In this document: piece by piece, positions 1 through 6,177 of the stretch
Layout: each line of letters starts with the position of its first letter
Position numbering within the stretch: position 1 is the stretch's first letter
NCBI GenBank assembly: GCA_964475985.1
Contig: CAYYYP010000072.1
Location: 1 to 11,190 of the forward strand
Source of the DNA: CAYYYP01 sp964475985
Lineage (GTDB): Bacteria > Bdellovibrionota > UBA1018 > CAYHWW01
Reading direction: 5' to 3'
Length of the DNA stretch: 11,190 nt
Notes under the pieces: generated by a model
The model's input: the letters and a program-made list of their open reading frames with translations, nothing else
Told to the model about the DNA's origin: nothing
Database searches by the model: none
Translations under genes and position numbers: made by a program

Positions 1-1
1 C

Positions 2-139
2 CCTCAAATTCTAACCGTGAGGGTCGGTAAAAAGGCCAGCTCGCAGGCACGATTTTACATCGAGCACCAAAATGAAATCGATTTGGTGTTAAAGACGCTT
101 CACGAGAATCGAATGAAGACTCATTTAGCAAACTCTTGA
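2..139 (+). CDS. C-terminal fragment of an unidentified protein
   Basis: An open frame enters from the left edge and ends at TGA 137-139, giving 45 residues of a C-terminus. It is the only plus-strand frame that stays open, since the other two hit TAA within the first 30 bases. The fragment is charged and soluble-looking, reading VRVGKKASSQARFYIEHQ at its start and ending in HLANS, with no membrane segment. I do not recognise the family. The next gene starts 31 bp downstream on the same strand, and a TTGACA hexamer overlaps this gene's stop, so the next gene probably has its own promoter. With so few residues the assignment as coding rests only on the open frame and the tight fit to the next gene. 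Confidence 0.5.
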   Translation, partial: PQILTVRVGKKASSQARFYIEHQNEIDLVLKTLHENRMKTHLANS

Positions 140-166
140 CATAACGCCTTATTGAAATAATGAAAT
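136..166 (+). promoter_or_regulatory. Possible promoter of the DUF481 gene
   Basis: A perfect -35 hexamer TTGACA lies at 136-141, overlapping the upstream stop codon. The -10 is ambiguous: AATAAT at 156-161 matches five of six positions but leaves a 14-bp spacer, while TGAAAT at 161-166 matches four of six with a 19-bp spacer. Either would put transcription start within a few bases of the ATG at 171. No Shine-Dalgarno sequence is visible before that ATG, so a leaderless or very short-leader transcript is possible. Confidence 0.35.
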
Positions 167-170
167 AGAA

Positions 171-951
171 ATGCAATTTCTAAGAATTCTCTTTGTACTA
201 GTACTTTTCATTTTCTCGGCCATCGGCCCCATCTCCCACGCGCAAGAGCTCAATGCTGGAAAGTCGCTTGCTACCGCGGTGCCGCCACCTAAACTGCAAA
301 ATGAGTCAGAAGTAGGTATCGTCGTTACTTCTGGAAATGCGCGCACCCAAAGTTATAATTTAAAACAGACAAACTNNNNNNNNNNACTCTGATCTATTCT
401 CCGGAAACCTTCTCAGGTTCATTGGTAAATACTTACAAACTCGGAATCAAGGCATTGAGTCGGCAAGACAATGGAGCTTAGGGCTTCGTTACGAACGTGA
501 AATCTCAACCCGTTGGGCTTTGTTTGCTGGCCAGTCATTAGACAGCGATATTTTTGCCGGATACTTCCAACGTTACAACTCAGATGGCGGCGGAAAATAT
601 TTCATTCTTAAACAAGAACGTCTTGAGTGGCTGACGGAAGCTGGTTATCGGTTCACCCACGAAAATCGCCGCAACGGGGAGTCAAAGCAATTCCATTATG
701 CTCGTATCTATTCAGAATTTACGCGCGGCTGGAATGAAAATGTTTCCTCTAAACTCTCCGTAGAATATTTGCCAAACTTGGTGGAGTCCCGCGACTGGCT
801 TTTAAACGGTGAATTTTCGACTAGCGCTGCGCTGAACAAAATTTTCTCGTTAAAAGTATCCTACGCGGTTCGTTACCGAAATGTTCCACCGCCAACGGCA
901 ATTGCAAAAACTGACACCGTTTTCACCACTGCGCTAGTTGCCACCTACTAG
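171..951 (+). CDS. DUF481 family outer-membrane beta-barrel protein (contains assembly gap)
   Basis: Predicted outer-membrane barrel of the DUF481 (YdiY-like) family, whose physiological role is poorly defined. The protein opens with a clear Sec signal peptide (MQFLRILFVLVLFIFS, likely cut after SHA at residue 24). The family signature region follows: EVGIVVTSGNARTQSYNLKQ, where a TSGN turn begins the first strands. After the gap there are alternating polar/aromatic beta-strands, including RQWSLGLRYERE, LFAGQSLDSDIFAGYFQRY, WLTEAGYRFTHE and VSYAVRYRNVPPP, ending in the strand FTTALVATY. Ten Ns at 376-385 interrupt the gene. The upstream part is in the frame of 171 and the downstream part is open back to base 388 in the frame of 520, so the N run is not the true gap length. 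Both halves belong to one barrel. It converges on the next gene with 7 bp between stops. Confidence 0.8.
376..385. other. Assembly gap (10 Ns)
   Basis: Ten ambiguous bases sit inside the DUF481 gene. Continuity of the reading frame requires a true insert that is a multiple of three, so ten is a placeholder or estimate. The missing part falls between the first two beta-strands, where the family usually has only a few residues. Confidence 0.95.
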
Positions 952-958
952 GAAAGGT

Positions 959-1669
959 TTAGAAATAATATTTAGCGAATATTTGCGCGTGAGGCCCTTT
1001 TGCTTTTGCGGAGGGTTCGTCACGCCAGAAGAGATTCGCACCTAATTCAACCTTTTTATCCGAGGAAATATGCGGTTGCGTTTCAATCATTACGATCCCC
1101 AACGGAATTCCAGTTAATCCCAGCAGAAACGCCGAGGATGAACGATGGAATACTCCAGAGAGTACGCCCGCCAACGCCACATTCACGAAAACGTTGCCAG
1201 CATGGGAAAGCCCCCCGCGCCGAAATTTTTTATCCTGCGCGTCATCAGCCAGAAGCGTAGAAAATTTATTGCGTCTAATGCATGGATCCGTTTCAGACTT
1301 TGCTTCCCGTAGACGTTGCTTTTCCCGAATGATGCGCGGGCCATAAATCCAAGTGGGGATTAATCCTAGAACGGAACCCACCGCCCCCACCGCAAGATCC
1401 TTACGGTCGCCCGCCTCAGGCATCAGTGGGATGGCCGCAAGCTGCACGACGGTTGCACCACTCCAAATGAACCCCCAGGTATTCGCCCAGCGTTTCTCCG
1501 CTGCTTGGGAGTCGTCGATGGTTTTTTCCAAGGAACTTGCTTCCTGCTGGGCCGCTTCTGGAGAACATTCCTGGCAGTGGGCCTGAAACGCAGGAAAGAG
1601 AAATGGAAAAATTAGAAGTGCCACGGTGAGGAGTTTAAGTTTTTTAAATTGCATACTTTCCATTTCCAT
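959..1669 (-). CDS. Exported or membrane protein of unknown function
   Basis: A 236-residue protein that I do not recognise. The N-terminus is a basic, then hydrophobic, signal sequence (KKLKLLTVALLIFPFLFPAF) ending near AHCQEC. The residue before Cys32 is His, so this is not a convincing lipobox, and signal peptidase I processing is more likely. A charged helix (about 37-60) follows, then two hydrophobic hairpins (about 62-82 with 92-110, and 156-175 with 180-196) separated by a basic, Cys130-containing loop. The last residues, HAQIFAKYYF, resemble an amphipathic strand with a C-terminal Phe, as in outer-membrane proteins, so an envelope location is likely. The start at 1669 has GAGAAG about 9 bases upstream; two other in-frame ATGs (M3 and M6) are possible. 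Its stop is 7 bp from the DUF481 stop and the two genes converge. Confidence 0.7.
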   Translation of the reverse strand: MEMESMQFKKLKLLTVALLIFPFLFPAFQAHCQECSPEAAQQEASSLEKTIDDSQAAEKRWANTWGFIWSGATVVQLAAIPLMPEAGDRKDLAVGAVGSVLGLIPTWIYGPRIIREKQRLREAKSETDPCIRRNKFSTLLADDAQDKKFRRGGLSHAGNVFVNVALAGVLSGVFHRSSSAFLLGLTGIPLGIVMIETQPHISSDKKVELGANLFWRDEPSAKAKGPHAQIFAKYYF

Positions 1670-1801
1670 TGGGTACTTCTCAGCTGATTGCTAAAAAAAA
1701 TCCAGATAGAAACTCGGTCACAATCCAAATCGCTTAATTTTTTAGTGCACGATTACGAGCGACTCTGCTATCTGCGGTCACAGTGGCGTAGGGGGCTTTA
1801 G
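1670..1801. promoter_or_regulatory. Divergent intergenic spacer with a strong RBS for the PLD gene
   Basis: This 132-bp spacer must hold promoters for the minus-strand gene ending at 959 and for the PLD gene at 1802. It is A/T-rich with A8 and T6 runs. I could not pick a convincing -35/-10 pair on either strand. An octamer, CGGTCACA, occurs at 1715-1722 and again at 1775-1782, exactly 60 bp apart. A purine-rich Shine-Dalgarno sequence AGGGGG (1790-1795) stands six bases before the GTG at 1802. Confidence 0.4.
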
Positions 1802-3757
1802 GTGACATCATCGGGACTGACCTTTAGATTTGGATTTTTCTTTTTTCTATTTTTTTCCTGCTGGTGCACCGACACCTTAGCCCGCACAGAGATGCCGCCA
1901 TTCTTAATGGAATCACAGATGGCCGATCAGTTTTTTGACGGCGTGTACCCGGTTCGCAAATGCGAAATTGCCCTAGCGCCCGGTGGACAAGATAATTTGA
2001 TGATGCGGGTCCAGGCCCTTCTAAACTCCACGGAAACCATCGATATTCAGGCCCTCATTTTAAAGGGCGATGCTACAGGCTTGCTGATCGCGGAAGTTCT
2101 CAAAACAAAAATGCGTGAAGGAGTCAAGGTCTCCATCAACGTTGATGCGTTATCAAATTTGGATCCGGCTACTCAGCTCATGTATTTTGATCTCTGGTTA
2201 AATGGTGCGGAGATCAACGGATGGGATTGGATTTACCTTGAGGTCATAAGCGAGTTCTTTATTCCCAACCCAAACCTCACCCTGGCCAGCTTGCGGTTAG
2301 CGTTTGCGGAACCGCGAACGGACTTACGAAAATGGGCCCTACGGCAGCTCTTCAAAGTGGTTGATCCCAAATGGATTCATCATAGGTTTTTGCTGGGCAT
2401 TGAATCGGTGTTTTCACGGCGCAGAATTTTTGCGGCTACGAATGTAAACAAACGTTACCATGACAAACTTTTCCTTATTGATGCTAGAAGGCTGCTCGAA
2501 GGAAAACCACCCCTCCCCAGCACCGTAGCTTTTATGGGAGGTTCAAATTTAGCAAATGAATATGCGCGCATCGGTGGATTACCAAAACAGAATTGGACGG
2601 ACTCCGATATCGCAGCCCATGGCGCCATTATTTTAGATTACATCACGGGGTTCATGCAGAACTCCCAGTACATGGAGCGGATCAAGCAGGATAGGATTTT
2701 GCCGCTAAACGCAACGTTTAGGCTACGCACGACCCAGAAGGTCGCTAATTTCTTTAATCGCGGACTGCGTTGGGTTCTACAGAAAGTGAACCCGAAGCTC
2801 ATCGAAGTGTTAAGCCTGACCAGGCTCATGAGAAGCTTTTCAAGTCCGGTACCAAGGCTTATGAGCAACGTAATTCTGGATGAAGCACGAAAGTATGCGG
2901 CGCTAGCCCGGACGGCCCATGCGGAATTTCTGAGCATGCAAATCCAAGTAAGACCCCTTGATGAAACTGGAGAGAACGTAAATGAAGCTGGGGCTACTTC
3001 AGCACAAACCAATTCCGCACCAACCGAAAATTTGGTGGAGCCACCATTAAATCTCTATTCCTACGATCCCGAGGCGCAGCGCACAGTACCGCTTCCCTTT
3101 GAAGAAGTGCTCGCGCGCTTCTTTCATCATAGACCAAGGCTTGACCAACTTCATGGCAAAGACTTGTACCTAGCCGCCATCGATTATGCGTCTCGCACGG
3201 AACCTAAAGAGCTGCTCATCGCAAACGCCTATTTTGCACCGGGCCCTGAGCTCATGGCGGCGCTGGAAAAGTTTGTCAGGGAGGGCGGAAAACTAACACT
3301 AATTACCAACAGCATTGAGACCAATGATTTGCGGCCACTTTCGGTCGTGGGCAGGTCGTTTTATGCGAGGCTGATGCGGATCAATCCGGCAAGCGTGGAT
3401 ATTCGAGAGTGGAGTGAAGATCCCACCGAAGGCACCATCCACGCAAAATTCATGATCATCAATGGTCATACTATGATTGAAGGATCTTATAACTGGGATC
3501 AGCGTAGCGAAGGCCTCAATAGTGAAACGCTTACGGCCATCACCACCCTTAGACCTAGTGAGGATAACCCAGGATTTGCAGAAGTGCCCACTACGCAAAC
3601 CATCGTCACGCGCAAACGCGACTACTACTTATACGACCTATTACCCCGGGCCCGGAAAATTTCGTTTCAGCAGGCAGAGCTTTGGGAGCACCCGCGGAAT
3701 ATCGGGGAATACTTAATTTTTGTAGCACGACTCATCGGCGTAGAAGGTGATCTCTAA
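1802..3757 (+). CDS. Exported phospholipase D / cardiolipin synthase superfamily protein
   Basis: A 651-residue PLD-superfamily enzyme expected to hydrolyse or transfer phosphodiester head groups of phospholipids in the envelope. The N-terminus is an aromatic-rich signal sequence (FGFFFFLFFSCWC, residues 11-23). The first catalytic motif is HDKLFLID (His220, Lys222, Asp227), followed by GGSN at 246-249. The second is HAKFMIIN (His547, Lys549) with Asn554 where the usual Asp sits, followed by GSYNWD at 561-566. About 320 residues separate the motifs, including a Gly/Asn/Thr/Pro-rich linker near 385-415, so the two lobes are widely spaced. The GTG start is forced: an in-frame TAG abuts it at 1799-1801 and AGGGGG lies six bases upstream. 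The gene converges on a PAP2 phosphatase. The exact substrate and reaction (phospholipase or cardiolipin synthase-like transfer) cannot be told from sequence. Confidence 0.85.
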   Translation: MTSSGLTFRFGFFFFLFFSCWCTDTLARTEMPPFLMESQMADQFFDGVYPVRKCEIALAPGGQDNLMMRVQALLNSTETIDIQALILKGDATGLLIAEVLKTKMREGVKVSINVDALSNLDPATQLMYFDLWLNGAEINGWDWIYLEVISEFFIPNPNLTLASLRLAFAEPRTDLRKWALRQLFKVVDPKWIHHRFLLGIESVFSRRRIFAATNVNKRYHDKLFLIDARRLLEGKPPLPSTVAFMGGSNLANEYARIGGLPKQNWTDSDIAAHGAIILDYITGFMQNSQYMERIKQDRILPLNATFRLRTTQKVANFFNRGLRWVLQKVNPKLIEVLSLTRLMRSFSSPVPRLMSNVILDEARKYAALARTAHAEFLSMQIQVRPLDETGENVNEAGATSAQTNSAPTENLVEPPLNLYSYDPEAQRTVPLPFEEVLARFFHHRPRLDQLHGKDLYLAAIDYASRTEPKELLIANAYFAPGPELMAALEKFVREGGKLTLITNSIETNDLRPLSVVGRSFYARLMRINPASVDIREWSEDPTEGTIHAKFMIINGHTMIEGSYNWDQRSEGLNSETLTAITTLRPSEDNPGFAEVPTTQTIVTRKRDYYLYDLLPRARKISFQQAELWEHPRNIGEYLIFVARLIGVEGDL

Positions 3758-3769
3758 TTGTAGAGTAAA

Positions 3770-4561
3770 TTAGAAGGTCGCTTTGATCATAACGGCGCGA
3801 GTATCGGTGGAAATTTCTGGGTAAAGGCTGATGCGCGGTGCGCTGGCCGACACGTATTTATTGTCGGCATCTTCCTTCATCCAACGTTTTTTCCAAACGA
3901 AGTTAAGTCCGATACCGTAACTCAAGCCGATGGTGGCGCCCGCAACGACGTCGTGAAGGAAATGGCGATTGTCGTTTAAGCGACTCGCCGCCACGTAGGT
4001 GGCAAAGGAATTGGCCGCGATGGCCCAGCCCCAATGGTGCCGCCCGGTGACTACCGATGAAAAAGCGAACGCCGCGGTCGCGTGCCCAGACGGAAAAGAT
4101 TGTTTATTTGTACTGCCGCCCGGGCGCTGTTCACGTACCGTAAATTTAAGAATGGTTGAAAGTGCCACGGCATAAGCTGAAGTTTCCACCATGAGTAAAA
4201 CGTTGCGCAGAGATTCGTTGTCGGATTGAAAAAGGTAATGCAACCCATAGGCTGCGGCATAGACGAAATTTGGCAGCAAAGTGCCGCCTAAGTCCCCAAT
4301 TTTGGAAAATTTTCCGAAGGGTTTGCTTTCGCCCAGTTCCCTTTGGAAAAACCTGCTGGGCTGCTTTACCAAATATAGCCCAAGGGTCAAACCGCCGCCC
4401 ACCGCGAGAATGGGCCAAGCATCGGTGGTGACGGGCGCCACGCTGTCTTCAAGGCGATCCCGAAAAAATTCAGCGTGACAAATATCGGAGGCTAAAAAAC
4501 AAAAAAGCAAAACAAGGGTTTTGAGTTTAAAAAATTTTATGAACGGGTTCTTCAGAATCAA
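3770..4561 (-). CDS. PAP2 superfamily phosphatase, exported
   Basis: A 263-residue type-2 phosphatidic acid phosphatase family protein. All three catalytic motifs are intact: KFTVREQRP (Lys139 to Pro147, pattern K-x6-RP), PSGH at 157-160 with His160 as the likely acid, and SRLNDNRHFLHD (Ser193, Arg194, nucleophile His200, Asp204). The family removes phosphate from phosphatidate, undecaprenyl pyrophosphate or lipid A; the actual substrate is unknown. The N-terminus is a signal sequence or anchor (LKTLVLLFCFLASDICHA), with hydrophobic helices near 50-65, 95-112, 118-138, 160-190 and 204-223. The C-terminal tail (SLYPEISTDTRAVMIKATF) is strand-like and ends in Phe, unusual for an inner-membrane PAP2 and reminiscent of outer-membrane proteins. 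The start is TTG, because an in-frame TGA immediately precedes it and AAGGA lies eight bases upstream. Confidence 0.9.
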   Translation of the reverse strand: MILKNPFIKFFKLKTLVLLFCFLASDICHAEFFRDRLEDSVAPVTTDAWPILAVGGGLTLGLYLVKQPSRFFQRELGESKPFGKFSKIGDLGGTLLPNFVYAAAYGLHYLFQSDNESLRNVLLMVETSAYAVALSTILKFTVREQRPGGSTNKQSFPSGHATAAFAFSSVVTGRHHWGWAIAANSFATYVAASRLNDNRHFLHDVVAGATIGLSYGIGLNFVWKKRWMKEDADNKYVSASAPRISLYPEISTDTRAVMIKATF

Positions 4562-4569
4562 TCAGCTAA

Positions 4570-4574
4570 TCCTT
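4570..4574 (-). promoter_or_regulatory. Ribosome binding site deciding the TTG start of the PAP2 gene
   Basis: On the minus strand AAGGA lies eight bases before the TTG at 4561-4559. The codon directly before TTG is an in-frame TGA and there is no in-frame ATG until about residue 124, after the first catalytic-domain helices. TTG is therefore the only sensible start. Confidence 0.7.
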
Positions 4575-4577
4575 AGC

Positions 4578-4591
4578 TTGAGTAAACTCAA
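4578..4591. repeat. Inverted repeat 1 upstream of the PAP2 gene
   Basis: TTGAGT-AA-ACTCAA is a perfect 6-bp dyad with a 2-bp centre, 17 bp upstream of the PAP2 start and directly behind its RBS. It could be a repressor operator or, in the transcript, a small hairpin near the RBS. Confidence 0.5.
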
Positions 4592-4597
4592 ATGAGC

Positions 4598-4610
4598 CGC
4601 CATCATGGCG
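4598..4610. repeat. Inverted repeat 2 upstream of the PAP2 gene
   Basis: CGCCAT-C-ATGGCG is a perfect 6-bp dyad around a single central base. Its centre is about 20 bp from that of repeat 1, roughly two helical turns. A single-base loop cannot form a tight hairpin, so it looks more like a protein-binding site than an RNA stem. Confidence 0.5.
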
Positions 4611-4616
4611 ACCCTC

Positions 4617-4639
4617 AACTAAATCAATTTAATTTAGTT
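4617..4639. repeat. Inverted repeat 3 upstream of the PAP2 gene
   Basis: AACTAAAT at 4617-4624 and ATTTAGTT at 4632-4639 form a perfect 8-bp dyad with a 7-base centre. It is A/T-rich. On the minus strand a CATAAT hexamer (complement of 4651-4656) lies just upstream and could be a -10 element. If so, the repeats would fall in the PAP2 leader. Confidence 0.5.
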
Positions 4640-4716
4640 CATTTATTTTGATTATGAATGAACCCGCAGATTTTTTCTTCGAAAAGCCCGCGGTACTTAA
4701 AAACTAAATATTCCGG

Positions 4717-4746
4717 AAGTAGGTTTTGCCCTAAGTAGGTTTTGCC
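4717..4746. repeat. 14-bp direct repeat
   Basis: AAGTAGGTTTTGCC occurs at 4717-4730 and again at 4733-4746, a 16-bp period with CT between copies. It looks like a recent small tandem duplication. The second copy supplies the left arm of the hairpin at 4741-4759. Confidence 0.8.
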
Positions 4747-4759
4747 GCCCACCGGCAAA
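4741..4759 (-). terminator. Hairpin downstream of the PHA-system-like gene, possible terminator
   Basis: TTTGCCG (4741-4747) and CGGCAAA (4753-4759) pair in a 7-bp stem with a 5-base loop, 19 bp beyond the minus-strand stop at 4779. A clear run of Ts is absent on the minus strand after the stem, so Rho-independent termination would be weak. Confidence 0.4.
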
Positions 4760-4778
4760 GCCTTCCTTTAAGCAATCA

Positions 4779-5060
4779 TTAAGCGAATATTTTTTGAACC
4801 ATGGATTCAAGTTGCCCCTCAATGGTTCCGCGCATGGGTTTCATAAGAAGGCTTAAGTCCAGGTTCACATCGATCTTGCCATCGGCAGCGATCAATTTTG
4901 CCGTGTAGCCAGTTCCCTTTGCCTGAATTTCTTGCGATGCATCGCTGAATTCAAGATTTTGAACGTAGGAAAGCTTACCCGACTGTTGCAGTTGTTGAAT
5001 TTTGCTTTTGAGCTTTCCGTAAATTTCGGTGCCGGTGCCAGGTACTTGATAGGTTTTCAT
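4779..5060 (-). CDS. Polyhydroxyalkanoic acid system family-like small protein
   Basis: A 93-residue soluble protein. Its pattern fits the PHA granule-region family (PHA_gran_rgn). It has an N-terminal helix (about 12-28), then strands around NLEFSDASQEIQAKGTGYTA and GKIDVNLDLSLLM. A closing amphipathic helix starts at PMRGTIEGQLESMVQKIF. The family lies near polyhydroxyalkanoate genes in many proteobacteria, but its biochemical role is not established. Here no PHA synthase, phasin or depolymerase is visible, so a direct link to PHA metabolism is unsupported locally. The length is typical for the family. The ATG at 5060 has only a weak purine stretch (AAAAGAAAA) before it. The gene is divergent from the nitronate monooxygenase-like gene with 64 bp between starts. 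The next gene on this strand (PAP2) starts 217 bp downstream. Confidence 0.6.
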   Translation of the reverse strand: MKTYQVPGTGTEIYGKLKSKIQQLQQSGKLSYVQNLEFSDASQEIQAKGTGYTAKLIAADGKIDVNLDLSLLMKPMRGTIEGQLESMVQKIFA

Positions 5061-5084
5061 AGTTTTCTTTTACACTATCCAAAG

Positions 5085-5113
5085 TTGCCAATCGACCCAA
5101 AATCAAATGTAAT
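5085..5113 (+). promoter_or_regulatory. Sigma-70-type promoter of the nitronate monooxygenase-like gene
   Basis: TTGCCA (5085-5090) and TGTAAT (5108-5113) each match the consensus at five of six positions, with the ideal 17-bp spacer. Transcription would start near 5120, only about five bases before the ATG at 5125. That leaves no room for a Shine-Dalgarno sequence, suggesting a nearly leaderless mRNA. It may drive the whole downstream plus-strand cluster. Confidence 0.6.
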
Positions 5114-5124
5114 CATGAGAATCT

Positions 5125-6177
5125 ATGCCTTCACTCAAAGAACCAGAAATTAAAACCGACTTTTCCACTACATTTGGCCTTCGTTATCCCATCATCAATG
5201 CACCCATGTTTTTAGTTAGCGATGAAGAGCTCATCATTGCTTCAGCTAAAGCTGGCATCATGGGGGCCTACCCATCTTTAAATTGGCGTACGACAGAAAA
5301 ATTCCGAGAGGCCCTTAAGACTACTCGCAATGCGCTTAAGGGACATCCGTTTGGCGTAAACCTCATTGTAAATAAATCAAATTTACGAGTGAAAGAAGAC
5401 TTAAAGGCCTGCATTGATGAAGGAGTGCCTTTTTTCATTACAAGCCTCGGTAGCCCTAAGGACGTCATCGCTGAAGCAAAAAAAATCGGAGCGAAAGTTT
5501 ATTGCGATGTCACTACGCTTGATTACGCAAAAAAAGTTCAGGATCTGGGCGCCGACGGCGTCATTGCCGTGTGCAGCGGAGCGGGTGGCCATGCGGGCCC
5601 TATCTCTCCCCTAGTTCTGGTTCCGTATTTAAAGAAAAACCTGCAGATTCCCATCGTGCTGGCGGGTGGAGTGTCCGATGGGCGCACCATGGCGGCAGCG
5701 CTTTTGTTAGGCGCCAGCGCCGTTCAAGTAGGAACAAGGTTCATCGCTTCGACGGAAGCTAAAGTTGACGCCGCCTACAAAGATGCCATCGTTGCTTCGC
5801 GTCCCGAAGATATCGTAATGACCACTCGCATTTCCGGAACTCCGGCAGCAGTGATCAATACACCTTACATTGAAAAGATGGGCCTGCATTTAAATCCATT
5901 AGAAAAATTTCTATCAAAGAATGCCTTTACGAAAAAATGGGCAAAGGTCCTGATCTATATGCGCGGTTCTAAAATGTTGGAGAACGCAGCGCAAAAAACC
6001 ACTTGGAAGTCCGTGTGGAGTGCAGGGCAAGGAGTAGGCTTAGTGGACTCCGTGGAATCCGTGGGCGCCATCGTCGATAAGATGGGCAAGGAATGCGCTG
6101 AAGTTTTGCGCGAGGGAGCGGCTCGTTTGAGCGAAACCACGAAACCTTCTTCCCAAGGTAAACTCGCCAGCCGATGA
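5125..6177 (+). CDS. Nitronate monooxygenase / FabK-like FMN enzyme
   Basis: A 350-residue TIM-barrel flavoprotein of the nitronate monooxygenase (2-nitropropane dioxygenase)/enoyl-ACP reductase II family. Visible hallmarks are FGLRYPIINAPM at 17-28 (first strand and FMN contact), GAGGHAG at 152-158 with the family's catalytic-type His156, AGGVSDGR at 180-187, and GASAVQVGTRFIAS at 196-209 (phosphate-binding end of the barrel). The length fits the family. These enzymes oxidise alkyl nitronates or, in FabK, reduce enoyl-ACP with FMN and NAD(P)H; GAGGHAG favours the nitronate branch, but the reaction cannot be fixed from motifs alone. The ATG at 5125 fits the promoter at 5085-5113. Its TGA overlaps the ATG of the next gene (ATGA, 6174-6177), so translation of the two is probably coupled. 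Confidence 0.85.
   Translation: MPSLKEPEIKTDFSTTFGLRYPIINAPMFLVSDEELIIASAKAGIMGAYPSLNWRTTEKFREALKTTRNALKGHPFGVNLIVNKSNLRVKEDLKACIDEGVPFFITSLGSPKDVIAEAKKIGAKVYCDVTTLDYAKKVQDLGADGVIAVCSGAGGHAGPISPLVLVPYLKKNLQIPIVLAGGVSDGRTMAAALLLGASAVQVGTRFIASTEAKVDAAYKDAIVASRPEDIVMTTRISGTPAAVINTPYIEKMGLHLNPLEKFLSKNAFTKKWAKVLIYMRGSKMLENAAQKTTWKSVWSAGQGVGLVDSVESVGAIVDKMGKECAEVLREGAARLSETTKPSSQGKLASR

Noticed and set aside
2638..3012. A 124-codon minus-strand open frame inside the PLD gene
   Set aside because: The plus-strand frame carries the PLD domain; the antisense reading has no recognisable motif.
3752..3765. Short hairpin CTCTA-ATTG-TAGAG between the convergent PLD and PAP2 stops
   Set aside because: A five-base, A/T-containing stem without a T run on either strand is too weak for a bidirectional terminator.
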